In this document: positions 61,399 through 64,000 of the stretch, piece after piece
How the letters are laid out: every line of letters starts with the position of its first letter
How positions within the stretch are numbered: the stretch's first letter is position 1
DNA from: JAPLST01 sp964397565
Lineage (GTDB): Bacteria; Auribacterota; UBA3054; JAPLST01
DNA length: 64,000 nt
Reading direction: 5' to 3'
Assembly: GCA_964397565.1 (NCBI GenBank)
Contig: CAYNJC010000014.1
Coordinates: 1-64,000, forward strand
The notes under the pieces: model-generated
Told to the model about the DNA's origin: nothing
Database searches by the model: none
The model's input: the letters and a program-made list of their open reading frames with translations, nothing else
Position numbers and translations under genes: made by a program

Positions 61399-63752
61399 TG
61401 TACTGTAATAGTATGATTGACCAGCACGAATTTCTGGAGTGCTTGCGCGCCACCTTTAAGGTGGAAGCGGACGAACATATCGCCACGCTGACCAACGGGC
61501 TTGTGGCGCTTGAACAAGCGGCCGACGCGGCCAGCCAAGCGGAAATGCTGGAAACGGTGTACCGCGAAGCGCATAGCTTGAAAGGCGCTGCGCGCGCGGT
61601 GCAACGGCGCGACATTGAACATGTCTGCCAAGCGCTTGAAACGGTTCTTTCGGCATTGAAACAACAGGGCATTCAGCCGTCGTCTGCGTTGTTTGACGCC
61701 TGCCATCGCGCATTGGATGTAGTCGTGCGATTGCTGGATGCCTGTGAAGAGGAACTATCAGCCGATACTGAAGCGCTTGTCACACAGCTGACTGCGTGTG
61801 TGCCGCAGGAAATCAAAGCCAAAAAACCGGTGGTGCTGGTTGCGGTCGCTGCAGCCCCCGCGTCGTCACCTCCCGCTGCGCAGCCGCCGCCCGCTCTGCC
61901 TGCCACGCATGACGGTGTGTCCGCTGCGCATCGCGCACACGACCCGCTTTCTTCACATAAAACCATGGCGGCAGCGACCATTCGTGTCGCGGCAATGCGG
62001 GTGGATGCTATCTTGCGTCAAGCTGAAGAATTGCTTACGGCAAAGCGCTCCACCGAAGACCGCGCGGCGACGGTGGCGGAACTCGCGCACATGCTTGAAT
62101 CATGGCAAAAAGAATGGCGGCGCTTGCAGCCGGAAGTACAGCGCGTTCAGCAGACGGTTGAAAGTGCACGGCGCTTGGCTGGGCAACATGTGGCGCCGCT
62201 TCCGTTAGACACCCTGGTTGAATTTCTCAGCTGGAACCAAAGCTTTGTCCACACCCTGCAAACCCGCATGGGCAGGCTCTCCCATGCTGTTCAACAAGAT
62301 CAGCGTGATCTGAGTATGATGGTTGACCGGCTGCTTGAAGACACCAAGCATGTGCTCATGCTGCCGTTCACGGCATTGACGGAGTTTGTGCCGAAGATGG
62401 TGCGCGATATTGCCCGCGAGCAGGCTAAAAAAATTGAAATATTCCTCTCGGGCACCGAGATGGAAATTGACAAACGCATTCTTGAACAGCTCAAAACGCC
62501 CCTGATCCATTTGCTGCGCAATTGCGTTGACCACGGCATTGAAACGCCCGCGGAACGTCACCTAGCTGGCAAACCGGCCCAGGGAACGATTGCCCTGCAT
62601 GTCAGCCAAGCTTCCGGCAGCAAAGTGCAAGTAGTGGTCACGGATGACGGCCGCGGCATTGATGCTGAACGTGTCAAGCGCGCTGCAATTGCCTCCGGCG
62701 CGTTACCTGAAACGGATGGCGCGACACGGTCATCCAACAATGTGTTTGACGTGATCTTTGTCTCCGGTGTGTCAACCAGCCCGACGGTAACGGAGCTCTC
62801 CGGCCGCGGCTTGGGCATGGCGGTGGTTCGTGAAGGAGTGGAAGCATTGGGCGGCACGATCTCGGTTGATAGTGTGATGGGAAAAGGAACGACGTTTACC
62901 ATTATTCTGCCATTGACGCTGGCAACCTTCCGCGGCGTCGTGGTGCGCATTGCCGGTCGTCAATTTGTCCTCCCGCTTGCCCATGTCGTGCGTGTTGCGC
63001 GCATGCCGCGTACAGAGCTCTACACGCTTGAAGGCAAACCGGCAGCGACGATTGACGGACACGTGACGGCGGTGGTTGCGGCGCACAGTGTGCTGGGATG
63101 CGCGTCTGATAATACCAATGAGGATCCTGAATATGTCACGCTGGTCGTGGTAACGGCGCTGCAAAAAAGGGTTGCGCTGATTGTTGATCTGGTCGAGCAT
63201 GAACAGGAAGTGCTGGTCAAACACTTGGGACGCTTGCTCATGCGCGCACGCAATTTCAGCGGCGCAACCATTACCGGTTCGGGAGACATCGTGCCGATTG
63301 TGAATGTGATAGACATCATACGCATTGCCACCGCCGGCAGCGCCTACCCTGCCGTGCGTGCGCTGCCTGCTGAAGAAACAAAGAGACATGTGCCTTCTAT
63401 TCTGGTTGTGGAGGATTCCATTACGTCGCGCGTGTTGATCAAAAATATTCTCGAATCAGCAGGCTATAACGTGCGTACGGCAATTGACGGCGTGGATGGT
63501 ATGACGCTTCTGCGCGAAGCGCCCAGCGATGTCGTTGTTTCGGATGTTGAAATGCCGCGCATGGATGGCTTCATGCTGACCCGCTCGATTCGTGCTGACG
63601 CAGCCTTGGCGCATGTGCCCGTGATTCTGGTGACCGCATTGGAAACGGCACAGTATCGCGAGCAGGGGATTGACGCAGGCGCGAATGCCTATATTGTCAA
63701 AAGCAGTTTTGATCAAAGTAATTTGTTGGCCACCATACGGCGATTTGTGTAA
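61398..63752 (+). CDS. cheA: Hybrid CheA histidine kinase with C-terminal receiver domain
   Basis: 784 residues. The Hpt domain carries H59 in EAHSLKGAARAVQRRDIEHV. The ATPase core has HLLRNCVDHGIETP (N box), VVVTDDGRGID (G1), GRGLGMAVVREGVEALGG (G2). A CheW-like domain follows (VVVRIAGRQFVLPLAHVVRV). The receiver domain has SILVVEDSITSRVLIKNIL and the phospho-aspartate in VVVSDVEMPRMDGF. The CheA-REC hybrid layout is that of WspE/FrzE. ATG 61398 overlaps the receptor stop; GTG 61395 and ATG 61413 are alternatives. The receiver may act as an internal phosphate sink or output. Confidence 0.95.
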   Translation: MYCNSMIDQHEFLECLRATFKVEADEHIATLTNGLVALEQAADAASQAEMLETVYREAHSLKGAARAVQRRDIEHVCQALETVLSALKQQGIQPSSALFDACHRALDVVVRLLDACEEELSADTEALVTQLTACVPQEIKAKKPVVLVAVAAAPASSPPAAQPPPALPATHDGVSAAHRAHDPLSSHKTMAAATIRVAAMRVDAILRQAEELLTAKRSTEDRAATVAELAHMLESWQKEWRRLQPEVQRVQQTVESARRLAGQHVAPLPLDTLVEFLSWNQSFVHTLQTRMGRLSHAVQQDQRDLSMMVDRLLEDTKHVLMLPFTALTEFVPKMVRDIAREQAKKIEIFLSGTEMEIDKRILEQLKTPLIHLLRNCVDHGIETPAERHLAGKPAQGTIALHVSQASGSKVQVVVTDDGRGIDAERVKRAAIASGALPETDGATRSSNNVFDVIFVSGVSTSPTVTELSGRGLGMAVVREGVEALGGTISVDSVMGKGTTFTIILPLTLATFRGVVVRIAGRQFVLPLAHVVRVARMPRTELYTLEGKPAATIDGHVTAVVAAHSVLGCASDNTNEDPEYVTLVVVTALQKRVALIVDLVEHEQEVLVKHLGRLLMRARNFSGATITGSGDIVPIVNVIDIIRIATAGSAYPAVRALPAEETKRHVPSILVVEDSITSRVLIKNILESAGYNVRTAIDGVDGMTLLREAPSDVVVSDVEMPRMDGFMLTRSIRADAALAHVPVILVTALETAQYREQGIDAGANAYIVKSSFDQSNLLATIRRFV

Positions 63753-63766
63753 CATCAGGAGGATGG

Positions 63767-64000
63767 ATGATTCGTGTGCTTGTTGTAGAAGACTCCCGGG
63801 TTATGGCCGAGTATCTGACGCATATTATCAATGCCGATCCGGATATGACAGTGATCGGCGCTGCGTGCAATGGCGCTGAGGCAGTTGAACGCGTGCGCTG
63901 TGAGAAGCCGGATGTGGTCACGATGGACACTGATATGCCCGTGATGAACGGGTTTGAAGCCACCCGCATCATTATGGAAACGGTGCCGGTGCCGATTGTC
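63767..64000 (+). CDS. cheB: CheB receiver domain, start of gene (3' end beyond window)
   Basis: The visible 78 residues are a response-regulator receiver: MIRVLVVEDSRVMAEYLTHI, NADPDMTVIGAACNGAEAVE, with the phospho-aspartate in PDVVTMDTDMPVMNGFEATR and the CheB-typical METVPVPIV at the edge. The usual D at the start of TMD-x-x-MP is kept; E replaces the first D of the acidic pair. CAGGAGG lies about five bases before ATG 63767. Being last after the CheA hybrid, it is most likely the methylesterase CheB (or a WspF-like protein); the catalytic domain is outside the window. Confidence 0.85.
   Translation, partial: MIRVLVVEDSRVMAEYLTHIINADPDMTVIGAACNGAEAVERVRCEKPDVVTMDTDMPVMNGFEATRIIMETVPVPIV

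Overview
The window looks like a chromosomal segment of a GC-rich, Gram-negative member of the PVC superphylum, most likely Kiritimatiellota, Lentisphaerota or Verrucomicrobiota. This is an inference from three things: PEP-CTERM-type secreted proteins (Kelch, CotH/lamin-tail and a 2108-residue protein), an ECF sigma factor paired with a zinc-finger/VWA protein, and many low-complexity intergenic repeats. No rRNA or phylogenetic marker is present to prove it.

Layout. 1-8.5 kb: 3'-truncated subtilase, HAD phosphatase, ECF sigma plus zf-HC2/VWA protein, a small secreted protein and gdhA; two inverted copies of a two-hairpin element flank the last two genes. 8.8-15.0 kb: a MacAB-like export operon, a Kelch PEP-CTERM protein and a small membrane protein; a roughly 100-base promoter/leader occurs three times here, once in front of a broken macA fragment. 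15.1-20.6 kb: an AT-richer accessory island with a wHTH remnant, an internally deleted HsdS, a 1307-residue nuclease-TPR-GreA/B-PIN protein, a terminal-inverted-repeat element and a methyltransferase tail. 20.7-31.6 kb: a sulfur assimilation and siroheme locus. A CymR/IscR-like Rrf2 regulator diverges from metY across a 19-bp perfect inverted repeat; then come siroheme reductase, APS reductase, precorrin-2 dehydrogenase, hemA, a hemC-cobA-hemD fusion, hemB, hemL and cysK. Together these make siroheme from glutamyl-tRNA, reduce APS to sulfide and fix it into homocysteine or cysteine.

32.5-42.1 kb: a defence island behind a consensus promoter. It holds an Eco57I-like methylase, a DarG-like macrodomain protein, a DarT-like ADP-ribosyltransferase, a RhuM remnant, a DUF2283 protein and a PLD-SNF2 helicase whose stop overlaps the mnmA start. 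43.4-56.4 kb: the giant secreted protein, a small conserved unknown, comF, a membrane-fusion adaptor, a lipoprotein, a ZnuA-like binding protein, tRNA-Leu(GAG) and a CotH protein. 56.9-64.0 kb: a Wsp/Frz-like chemosensory operon (cheW, cheR-TPR, cheW, mcp, hybrid cheA, start of cheB).

The two strongest candidates for an undescribed system are the nuclease-TPR-GreA/B-PIN gene (16086-20009) and the restriction-like island that carries a DarTG-type toxin/antitoxin pair between its methylase and its PLD-helicase (32593-42113).
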